Shown here in pieces: positions 29,501-41,500 of a stretch of DNA of 64,000 nt; within the stretch, counting starts at the first letter, position 1; every line of letters begins with the position of its first letter. The stretch covers positions 22,540,495-22,604,494 of the forward strand of contig OU452225.1 in the NCBI GenBank assembly GCA_911728455.2, written 5' to 3'. Under the pieces are notes generated by a model, which worked only from the letters and a program-made list of their open reading frames with translations, made no database searches and was not told the DNA's origin. Position numbers and translations under genes: made by a program. The stretch comes from Marthasterias glacialis (taxonomy: Eukaryota > Echinodermata > Asteroidea > Forcipulatida > Asteriidae).

Positions 29501-32500
29501 TTGCTTTTGTCCACGTTTTTTGTTCAAGCCTAATCTTAAAACGGGTAAATATAACAATAAAATCCTGTATCCAATTGAAGCTAAGAACATGAAGTTATCA
29601 TTAAGTGTAAATTTGGTTAACATTTTTCATTAGATTAATTAGTTATGGGAAACTTAGATTACAAAGGGCATTGCTCTAAAATTGTCCAAATTTGGAACGT
29701 CAAAAACACAACTTTTTCAAAATAAGTTTAATTTCATTTCCCTATCTTGGATAAACCAATTTTAAAACATAAACAGTTTGTTATAAAAGTTGTCCTAAGT
29801 CATAATAAACTAATTAAATGACAGTGTAAATTTAATAATTAATTTTTAATTGGTAAATCTTAGCACCAAGGCTACAACGTGCATTACGAATGCGCCCAGT
29901 TTCGTTACATAGTTTTTGGGCGTGAAGGCCCTTCCACAGAGATTTCCACGGGTTAATGCAATGGCGCTTTTCTCGGTGTGGATCATACAACGTGTTTTTG
30001 TGTGTATTGTCAGCAGTGGCTTCGCCGCGGTTCAGTCGCACTTTATCATTTTGAACGTAAAGGGCAATTGTAGAATAAAAAAATACTGTGAATGCTTATT
30101 TAAATGGATAGTTTGGCTCCAAAGGTTTGTTACGTACGTGAAATTTCAACAGAAATTTCCAATGTTAACGCAAATCCAGGTAGTGAAGAGGGTTTTAATC
30201 ATGGTGTATCTTTTACTATGATTGCCTCAAAACTTTCCCAATATTACTTAGTCAATCGTCCTTACTCTGTGCATGGAGGTAGACATGGCTACCTCCATAC
30301 TCTGTGATCGTGCAGACGTAAGGTGATGGTATAAAATAATACTGCAAATGTTTACATTTAAACAGATAGGGCCCTAGTTGTACCTTTTCTGTCTTTTTTA
30401 GTTTCGGGTCAAAAATAAAACTCAAAGTTGATGCATGGTAAAAAAAGCTGCTCCCAAGAAATATTCAGCGAAGGCATATCCAGTTTACTGAAAATCATTT
30501 CCCTTGATTTATTTTTTAGATTACTTGAAATCTACTAAGAATTTCGCCTATGGAATTTTTCCGGTTGCTCAGAATCAATTTGTTTACTAGGAATCGTGTT
30601 GGTTATTGAATAAACACTCGTTCAAATATAATCATTATGCTTATCCACTTCAATTTGCTCACTATAGAAATCATTTCACTTGTACGCTTATTCATTTGAT
30701 TTGATTTTTATTTTTTTGCGTGGTCATTCAACTCAGAATCATTCCAGTTACTCGAAATCATTTCGCTTTCTCAGAATCATGTCGCTTACTCCAAATTATT
30801 TTGCTGACGCTAAGTAATTTTTCTTTACTTATGATCATTTCACTCACTCAGAATCATTTCGCCTATTCGGAATCATATTCTGCATATTCAAAACTTACTC
30901 AGAATGATCACGGTTACTCACAATCATGTCGCTTTCTCTAAATTATTTTGCTTTCGCTAAGTCATTTTTCTTTACTTATGATCATTTCGCTCACTCAGAA
31001 TCATTTCGCCTATTCGAAATCATATGTTGCATACTCAAAACTTACTCAGAATCATCACGGTTACTCACAATCATGTCGCTTTCTCTAAATTATTTTGCTT
31101 ACGCTAAGTCATTTTTCTTTACTTATGATCATTTCGCTCACTCAGAATCATTTCGCCTATTCGAAATCATATGTTGCATACTCAAAACTTACTCAGAATC
31201 ATCACGGTTACTCACAATCATGTCGCTTTCTCTAAATTATTTTGCTTACGCTAAGTCATTTTTCTTTACTTATGATCATTTCGCTCACTCAGAATCATTT
31301 CGCCTATTCGAAATCATATGTTGCATACTCAAAACTTACTCAGAATCATCACGGTTACTCACAATCATGTCGCTTTCTCTAAATTATTTTGCTTACGCTA
31401 AGTCATTTTTCTTTACTTATGATCATTTCGCTCACTCAGAATCATTTCGCCTATTCGAAATCATATGTTGCATACTCAAAACTTACTCAGAATCATCACG
31501 GTTACTCACAATCATGTCGCTTTCTCTAAATTATTTTGCTTACGCTAAGTCATTTTTCTTTACTTATGATCATTTCGCTCATTCAGAATCATTTCGCCTA
31601 TTCGAAATCATATGTTTCATACTCAAAACTTACTCAAAATCATTACGGTTACTCACAAGCATGTCGCTTTCTCTAAATTATTTTGCTTACGCTAAGTCAT
31701 TTTTCTTTACTTATGATCATTTCGCTTATTTGGAATCATTTTGCCTATTCGAAATCATATGTTGCATACTCAAAACTTACTCAAAATCATCTCGGTTACC
31801 CTGAATCATGTCGCTTACTCCAAATTATTTTGCTTACGCCAAGTCTTTTTGCTTCACTTATGATCATTTCGATTACTCAGAATCATTTCGCTTATTTGGA
31901 ATCATGTTGATTACTCAAAACTTACTCAGAATCATCTCAGTTATTTTGTTACTTGGAATCATTTCAAAAAAATTTACAAATTTTTACGCTTACTCCATTT
32001 CATTTCACTTAGTCAAATTTGTACGAAGGATACATGCAACGTGCGTTTTGATAGGGTTTTCTTTAAAAGGCATTGGATGGTCATAAGTTACATACCATCT
32101 TGTAGCTTATAAAATTTGTTAGTATGAAAACACACATTTTTTTCGTCGTGACGTCATCAGGGATGACCGTTATCGTCGCGTGAATATTTAATTAGTCAAG
32201 TTTGTGTCCGTCATATCTCAAAAAGTATACGTCCGATCCTCAACCTTTTTCAGTTATAGACTTGTCCTATATTGTAGATGTGATTTCTGGTCTAACATTT
32301 ACCGTCACGTCATTATGACATCATTTTAACGGGGCTTTTAATCTATGTACAAAAGGCATGGCTCAAAAAGTGTCCAGATTTGGAAAGTTTTTAACACAAT
32401 ATTTTCTAAATAAGTTAATTGTTAGTTTCCTAAATTACATAAGATGTTTTGGAAAGTTAAACACTTATTATAAGAGATGTTCCAGGTCATTAAAAACTAA

Positions 32501-35500
32501 TAAAAGTACAATATCCAGGATAATTTAACGATTAAGTGACAAATCGGACACCATGGCTAGCTGTTTTGATTGCGCAATCACGGCAATGCATTGGAGATTT
32601 CCTTGATATTTGAATCGTAACCGAGAGAGTACCTATAGTTAGTGTATAGCCCATTCTGTATGTGTACGAACGACACATGCAACGTACGTTTTGATAGGGT
32701 TTTCTTTAAAAGGCATTGGATTGTCATAAGTTACATACCATCTTATAGCTTATAAAATTTGTTAGTATGAAAAACACATTTTTTTCGTCGTGACGTCATC
32801 AGGGATGACCGTTATCGTCGCGTGAATATTTAATTAGTCAAGTTTGTGTCCGTCATATCTCAAAAAGTAAACGTCCGATCCTCAAACTTTTTCAGTTATA
32901 GACTTGTCCTATATTGTAGATGTGATTTCTGGTCTAACATTTACCGTCACGTCATTATGACATCATTTTAACGGGGCTTTGAATCTATGTACAAAAGGCA
33001 TAGGTTTTAAAAGTGTCCAGATTTGGACATTTTTGAACACATTTTTCTAAATAAATGCAATTTTAGGTTCCCTATTTAGCTCAAATCAATTTGAAAACAG
33101 AGAGAACAATACAAGTCATTTCAGACTGACATTAATTATAGTGCAGTGTGTTTCTCCAGTAATTAACTGTTAATTGGTAACTCAATCAACACCATAGCTA
33201 TTAGTGCGTATGTACTGCACTAGATCGAAATTTACCGCGACTGGAATATAACCATGTACGCTTATAATACTTCATAAGCATAATGGTGGCAATGATCACT
33301 TTAGCTTTGCTGGTGCATCTTTTGGCCTCACTAGCTTAAGAAACTAATTGTCACATGATTGTCGCGTGAATATTTAATAAGCAACTCTTCATATCGCTAT
33401 ATCTGAAGAAGGGCACAACCGATTTTCAAACTTTTTTCGGTCATATAGTCATTGGGCATTAAAGATGAGCTTTTTTTGACGTGACCTCGGGTTGATCTTA
33501 ACTTCCGGGTCAACCGGAACTTAACCCATGACTGAAGAAGTACACAGCCAATTTTAAAAATCTTTTTCAATTATATAGTCCTTGAAAATTCAACATTACC
33601 CTCGGGATACCGTGACCGTATGTTGGCCTTAAATTCAGGGTCAACCGGAAGCTTAACGATATCTCAAGAACTACAAATCAAGTACCTAAAGAAACAATAT
33701 TCGGAACAGCTTTGTGATTGTTGATTACAATCACATTATATCTAGTTATTATTATTATTATTATTATTATACATTTGTTTCTGTCAAAAACACCATAGCA
33801 TTTGTACATGATTTTGTTCATTCTTAATTTCAAAATTCGCAAATATGTCAGACTTTGGTCTTTTACCAATTTGAAGCTTAGTACATGAACTTGTCACAAA
33901 AGTAAAATTGTTCAAATTCTTCATTAATTAGCTTAGTTATAATGACGTGAATATTTAATTAGGCAATTTTGTTACTACCATATCTCAAGAAGTATACATC
34001 CGATCCTCAAACTTTTTTCAGTTATAGACTTGTCCTATATTGTAGATGTAATTTCTGGTCTAACATTTCCCGTCACGTCATCATGACATCATTTGTAATG
34101 CGGCTTTTAATCTATGTACAAAAGGCATGGCTCAAAAAGTGTCCAGATTTGGAAAGTTTTTAACACAATATTTTCTAAATAAGTTAATTGTTAGTTTCCT
34201 AAATTACATAAGATGTTTTGGAAAGTTAAACGCTTATTATAAGAGATGTTCCAGGTCATTAAAAACTAATAAAAGTACAATATCCAGGATAATTTAACGA
34301 TTAAGTGACAAATCGGACACCATGGCTAGCTGTTTTGATTGCGCAATCACGGCAATGCATTGGAGATTTCCTTGATATTTGAATCGTAACTGAGAGAGTA
34401 CCTATAGTTAGTGTATAGCCCATTCTGTATGTGTACGAACGATACATGCAACGTGCGTTTTGATAGGGTTTTCTTTAAAAGGCATTGGATGGTCATAAGT
34501 TACATACCATCTTGTAGCTTATAAAATTTGTTAGTATGAAAAACACATTTTTTTCTTCGTGACGTCATCAGGGATGACCGTTATCGTCGCGTGAATATTT
34601 AATTAGTCAAGTTTGTGTCCGTCGTATCTCAATGAGTATACGTCCGATCCTCAAACTTTTTCAGTTATAGACTTGTCCTATATTGTAGATGTGATTTCTG
34701 GTCTAACATTTACCGTCACGTCATTATGACATCATTTTAACGGGGCTTTTAATCTATGTACAAAAGGCATAGGTTTTAAAAGTGTCAAGATTTGGACATT
34801 TTTGAACACATTTTTCAAAATAAATGCAATTTTAGGTTCCCTATTTAGCTCAAATCAATTTGAAAACAGAGAGAACAATACAAGTCATTTCAGACTGACA
34901 TTAATCTTGGTGCAGTGTGTTTCTTCAGTAATTAACTGTTAATTGGTAACTCAGTCAACACCATAGCTATAAGTGCGTATGTACTGCACTAGATCGAAAT
35001 TTACCGCGACTGGAATATAACCATGTACGCTTATGATACTTCATAAGCGTAATGGTGGCAATGATCACTTTAGCTTTGCTGGTGTATCTATTGGCCTCAC
35101 TAGCTTAAGAAACTAATTACTCACGTGACTGTCGCGTGAATATTTAATAAGCAACCCTTCATATCGCTGTATCTGAAGAAGGGCACAACCGATCCTCAAA
35201 CTTTTTCAGTTATAGACTTGTCCTATATTGTACATGTGATTTCTGGTCTAACATTTACCGTCACGTCATTATGACATCATTTTAACGGGGCTTTTTAATC
35301 TTTGAAAAAAGGCATATGTTTTAAAAGTGTCCAGATTTGGACATTTTTGAACACATTTTTCAAAATAAATGCAATTTTAGGTTCCCTATTTAGCTCAAAT
35401 CAATTTGAAAACAGAGAGAACAATACATGTCATTTCAGACTGACATTAATCTTGGTGCAGTGTGTTTCTTCAGTAATTAACTGTTAATTGGTAACTCAGT

Positions 35501-38500
35501 CAACACCATAGCTGTAAGTGCGTATGTACTGCACTAGATCGAAATTTACCGCGACTGGAATATAACCATGTACGCTTATGATACTTCATGGGCGTAATGG
35601 TGGCAATGATCACTTTAGCTTTGCTGGTGCATCTTTTGGCCTCACTAGCTTAAGAAACTAATTACTCACGTGACTGTCGCATGAATATTTTACAAGCAGC
35701 TCTTCATATCGCTATATCTGAAGAAGGGCACAACCGATTTTCAAACTTTTTTCGGTCATTATAGTCATTGGGCATTAAATATGAGCTTCGGGTTGACGTG
35801 ACCTCGGGTTGACCTTAACATCCGAGTAAACCGGAAGTTGAACCATGACTTAAGAAATACACAGCCAATTTTAAAAAATCTTTTTCAATTATATAGTCCT
35901 TGAAAATTCAACATTACCCTCGGGATACCGTGACCGCATGTTGGTCTTAAATTTAGGGTCAACCGGAAGTTTGACGATATCTCAAAAACTACAAATCAAG
36001 TACCTTAAAAAACAATAATCGGAACAGCTTTGATTTTGTTAGTGACAAAATCTTAATGTCTAGTTATTTTTGTTGTTGTTTGTTTGTTTGTTCGTTTGTC
36101 GTCCATTCCTTTGTTTGTTCAATCGTTCGTTCGTTTGTTTGTTCATTTATTCAGTCATTTGTTCGTTCAGTGTTTTTTTTGTTTTGTTTTTTGTTTTGTT
36201 TCAATGGTCGTTATGTTCCGATGGAAACACACTTGGGTCCTTCTGAGAATGTGGAAGTGCTTTTGAAAGGATCATCATCCGATCATGATACAAACAGGAA
36301 ACCTTTTGTATGGGGGGGGGGGGGGTTTAATCTGACCAACCAAAACAACAAGTCTTCCACAAGTGAGCACAGGATATTGTCTTGACGTGATTTGATATCG
36401 TTGTGACTTTACTCTTATTATTAGGTGTTTGGGCGAAGCCCAAAAAAACTATTGTTATTGTTTGTTTAAAAAACATTTTTTTAAATACTTTTTCTTCTTC
36501 CTCCCACAAAAACACATAGTTCCTAAACTCATATGACCTTGAAACTTTACATGTATTTAGACTATAATTTGTAGATGCTTGAGACATCATGACGTCATGA
36601 TGACGTCATCAGGTGCCGAATTACAAGGTTTTTTAGCATTAAATTTGTAAGTATTTAAAAATCCATAACAAATCAAGCACAAGTCGGTTCCTTTTTTCGG
36701 GATTATACAGGGTTAATATAGGTCTTCATTTGTTTTTTTTGTGCGTGACCTCAAGTGACCTCTACTTCCTGTCAAAACCGGAAATGCCTTGTAATATAAA
36801 GTGGTAAAATTTTAAGTTGCTTTCAACGATAATAGTGTCTGACAAAGGTCCCCTTTCAAAAAAATAGTACCGATAACGTCATAATACGAGAGCGCTCACT
36901 AGTGGCAGGTTGAAAATAGTTCAAAATGAAGTTTTACATGATGTAAGTGGCGAAGTTTATGGTAATTTCTTCAAAATTGGTATACATAATGACCTTTAGG
37001 CAGACTACATGATTACGTGTAAAGTGTTAGATTAATGACGTCGTCATTGGTCACGTGGTAATACATTAAAGGTGCCATTTTAACGGTGTATATATATCGA
37101 ACTACGTGTTCAAATGAGTTGAAACTTGGTATGTTGTTAGATTACAGCATTTATTGCTACAATATGAAGTGACGTTATGATGACATCATCACACAATTTT
37201 TTACGATTTTTTAAAATTTCTACCACTTATTACATATCTCCTGTTACAATGATTAAGGTCACGTGATCTAACCTTAAAGGTGCAGTTTAACAATTTGAAC
37301 ATAATGCCAAACACCTAGTGTTTTTACTAACAAACACTTATTTCTAGTAATTCTTATTACAGTTTAATATTATTATAGTTAATATTAACAATTTTTAGTT
37401 ATATATTTTATGAAAGTCAGACACACTGGATGAAAGTAAAAAAATGTCATGACACAAAAAAAATAGTTACAATACTGAATTATTATTTTTTTTTTTCAAA
37501 CGTCCCTTACAAAACCCTCAAGTATTCTGATGGAATTGACATTTTGTTTTAAAAGAGCTGAATTTGTTGGCAATGTTTCTAAACGTGAGTATTTGTTACA
37601 AATTTGACTTGGTTTCTTATTTTATATTTCAGGGAATAAAGGCCAACATGAAGCGTCTATACCATCTGGTAACGGAACAACAGTTTGTTCGATGTCAGAA
37701 GCCAGAAAAATACAAGAAACTTTTGTTTGCTCTGTGCTTTTTTCACTCTGTTCTCTTAGAGAGACGGAAATTTCAAATGCTTGGATGGAATATCATGTAC
37801 GGCTTTAATAACTCTGATTTTGAGGTGAGTAGTTTTGGGGGAATCGATTACATTAAATTAAACTTAGTGAGCATTAATGGGAAAGTCAAGGATAGCATAT
37901 TTTGTGTTTACAGTAAAAATAGAACATTTTGGGGATCTTGAAGGCAGTCATAGTATACACAAATGGATTGGCAATGAGGGCAATAAGGCACGTCTATGCA
38001 TCCCGAGGGCCTGTGAGTGACCAGGAGAGGGTCCTATTTCCCTCGGCCTTCAGCCTCGGGAAATCTCCCAGCCTCTCCTGGCCACTCACAGGCCCTCAGG
38101 GTGCATAGACGTGCACTTTTGCCCGAATAATGCCAGTCTATATGTGTTTTATAACACACCAAAGTCCAAAATGTCATGTGAAAAAAAAATTTTTTCAGGA
38201 CGCACGGTTTTACAACTGTAAACTGCTATGAGCATTGTAAATCTCTTGAGGGCGCTGTTTACCAGTCAATAGTTTTGGGGTTTTTAAAACTATTTCCCGC
38301 TTTGCGAACTATTTCCCCAAAATGAAGCGTGTGCGGTGTGTTGATGTGCGTCAAGTTCACGGTGGTGCAGATTTCATGCACGTGACCATGTTTCAGCCAA
38401 TCAGGATAAAGAACCAGTGAGAGGTGTGTTATAATTCTAACTATAGCATGAGTAAAAGCAGTCAATGTTCCCATTGCTACGGGTACAGTACACTAGTTAC

Positions 38501-41500
38501 TATGGGTATAGTAAACTAGTTGCTATGGATATAGTACATTGGTTGCTATTGGTATAGTGCTTTGCGCTCACATGGCTTTCTAGTAAAAATAAGACATATG
38601 TGACTCCACCTGTGTGAAGGAGACACTTTGAGGTAAAAATGTAAATTTCAATTTCATCATGTAGGGCATCTTCCAAGGATTAAAACGACACCACACTGAC
38701 CTCTACAGAGTTTACGGTTCCAACCCAGAACAGTCAACTCTGTAGAGAGGTCAGTGTGGTGTCTTTTTAATCCTTGGAAGATGCCCTACATGATGAAATT
38801 TGGACTTAAATCTTTACCTCAAAGTGTCTCATTTACACAGGCTGAGTCACATATCATGTGACTGGTTCTAAACAATAATTCTGGTTTGGTGCTAGGTTTC
38901 TGAGAACTTGTTGAGTATCTACCTTGATGAATATGAAGAGACGCCATGGGATGCTCTCAAGTATCTCATTGCTGGAGTCAACTATGGAGGCCATGTCACA
39001 GATGACTTTGATAGACGTCTACTTACCACCTACATTAATGAGTATTTTTGTGAGGCTGTGCTCACAACAGCATTTTTTAAGTGAGTAACTTTTGGTATTG
39101 TTAATGTTACAAAATTCTTTATTCCTCAAGTTTGAATCTATAAATCTAATTTAAACGGACAGTTCTAATAAAACCAACACCTGACAGTGTAGCTCAATTG
39201 ACATTTTAGGGTACCGCTTGCACAAAGAAACCCTGGCTTGATTGCTGACTCCTCTGACTAACCTCCTTTTTTTGTCCTTGTGTGGGTGAATCAAAGCGTT
39301 AGATGGCATATGTATGGTCTGCGCACGCTATAAAGTTGAATGACCGGCAACCTTTGCTCCTTTGGTGCAAAATAACATAAAGGCATCACAAGACGACCTC
39401 CGTTTCCAGGCAGGGGAAACATTTGTGTGTATTCATGTCATCCAGTTTCAACTGGTTATTGTTTTGGTTATGACATGAATATTTATTTTAGTAATCTTGA
39501 GATCATCATATCTCGAAAAGTATACAACCGCAAACTTTTACAAGTTTTCCACAATTTTGGGATACTGTAGATGTGTTTTGTTGGCCTTAAATATTTTGTG
39601 ACATCACCATGACATCATTTATAGCACGTTTCATATTTATGGAGAAAACAGAAAAACAATTTTTAATATGCAACCAATGCTATTGCGTTTTTTGTACACT
39701 AGACAACTTTTTTATGGTTGCAAACTTACACAAGTCTATTCATTTGAGTGCTCTGCATGCAGCAGCGGCGTATCCATGGGGGTGACCGTGCACAACTGTA
39801 TGCAATATGCCGACATTTGGGACTTTTTTATAGGGTCATTTTCTGTGGACTCCTGTTACTGAGCTATGGCATTATTGGACTTCCAAAAGCTTGCAGCATT
39901 GTATGCGGTTTCTCAATTGTCCATTGAATCATGCAAAGCAACGTTTGAATGAAGAAACTGCACAATCTATTATAAGCTTCTTTGGAGTTATTAGTCATCC
40001 TATAAACCATACATCACCTTGGCAATAATAGTATTGCATGAAAAGTATGAATTTGGCAGCATTGTCAAATTCGTACTATGTGTGAACTGACAATGGTATT
40101 TTTTTATTTTTCCACACAAACCAATTTAACATTAAATTTATTTGTCCAGCATTCCACTTTCCAGTATTGGATAATTTATTATGTGTGTTTAGCCTTGTTA
40201 AAATACCAAAGAGACAAAATTTATGAAGCATGCAGACTTAAAAGTTACAATTGTGATTTTAATACAATAGCAAATGCACCAAAATTTATATCACTGAAAA
40301 TGTTTGGAGCAATTTATTTTCTAGGATCATTATTTTGGTCTGTTTATGGCAGTTTGTTAACTTCAAGTTAACATGACAATGTTAACCAGTCCAACTGCAA
40401 AGCTTATTTTGTTACTGCAAAGCAAGTAGCTATCTCCATTCTCTCAATTTCTTTTCTTTCTGTGAAGTTTGGTGGCACTCGGTAAACATTTGCCCAATAT
40501 GGTAATTACATTCCTTGTTTTTAATAATATGGAGATTCTTAAAAACCAACATCATAAAGTTTTAGATTTGATCAGGTCCTATCTCGTGATCGACCCTTTA
40601 TTTTTTGCTTTTTATGCGACGCCTTACTGCCCTCAGGAAATTGTCATACTTGTATGAAAAGTTAGAAAACATTGTATGAATGTTGATTATATTTTCCCAA
40701 CACAGGCTGTCTTCATTACAGACTTACTACATTCCAAAAGATGGGCCTCTACAAACTTACAAGGTATAACAATTATTTGTGCTCTTTAAAATTGTTCATT
40801 TGCAGTGTGTTTGTCACTCAAATAAGATATTATCCTTTGAGTAATATGGGAATGAAGACTCCAAATGTTGTCTGCTGCTCTTTAAAAAATTAACACTAAA
40901 ACTTGTATCATCATCTAATAGATTGACAATAGTGAGGTAGAATATCAGTTTGTATGAAGTCATCAAGCACTCCAAGACACTTTGTAGGACATGCAGTACT
41001 TCTTACCAAAGCAGAACAAACCATCATGTTGACAGACTAAGATTCCTCTAGTTTTACTTCAAGTTTATATACCCGTCTCTTTATGATGTTTGTGCTTGCT
41101 GTATTAGCTGTGTTGTATTTAAGTTCTTTATTATCTTAAAGTTGTTTGTTGATAGTGTCATCTCCTTCAAAGTTGCATTTTGTTGTGGGCTAACCCCCAA
41201 CCCACTTTCTTACCAAACACCTACCAACTAAGACAAAAAGCATGAACCATACACCCAACAAGTATTTCTGCCACCTTGTATTTACTGCTTTTGTGTCCTT
41301 TGAACATGACACATGTTATTGAACCTAATACAGATAATAAATTGGGTGCATTTGAGTCCATTTTGGTAGAATATAATCACAGGGTAAAAATGACTATTTC
41401 ACCTCATGAAATGAAAAAGCCAGATTACACTGAATGATTATGTTTGCAACAATGCACAATCGAAATGCATTTAGTATTTTTTGGGTATAACTCTCATATA

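Larger units (their letters stand above)
28168..36030. mobile_element. Cluster of related hairpin-ended repetitive elements
   Basis: The left side carries two perfect 11-bp hairpins with 4-nt loops: CTGTTCCGACT-TAGC-AGTCGGAACAG at 28170-28195, and the same stem with loop TCGC at 28239-28264. An (ATT)n tract separates them. The right ends carry only a single complementary arm, TCGGAACAGCT, at 33701 and 36019. The interior has repeated modules: CATATCTCAAAAAGTATACG, GTCCGATCCTCAAAC and CGTCACGTCATTATGACATC occur near 32210, 32850, 33980, 34620 and 35220, and diverged near 28520. No transposase or Rep protein is visible. The class is unknown; a Helentron-like non-autonomous element read on the minus strand is one option. 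Confidence 0.6.
27667..37632 (+). other. Intron 18: 9966-bp repeat nest
   Basis: This is the longest intron in the window, roughly seven times the typical size here. Its size comes from hairpin-ended elements (28168-36030), a 147-bp satellite (30750-31960), tandem direct duplications (32270-36030), microsatellites and a second short TIR element (36422-37317). 27667-28140 and 37318-37632 are plain AT-rich intron. No real gene is recognised in it. Confidence 0.8.

Noticed and set aside
29198..29623. Overlapping open frames of 111 (+) and 131 (-) codons
   Set aside because: They lie in repeat-derived intron sequence, on both strands at once, with no recognisable protein similarity.
30926..31804. 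292-codon open frame on the plus strand
   Set aside because: It is created by the 147-bp satellite, whose length is a multiple of three; the peptide is a repeat translation with no gene features.
36056..36385. 109-codon open frame rich in F, V, S, C
   Set aside because: It is a translation of the TTTG/TTCG microsatellite and the G14 run.
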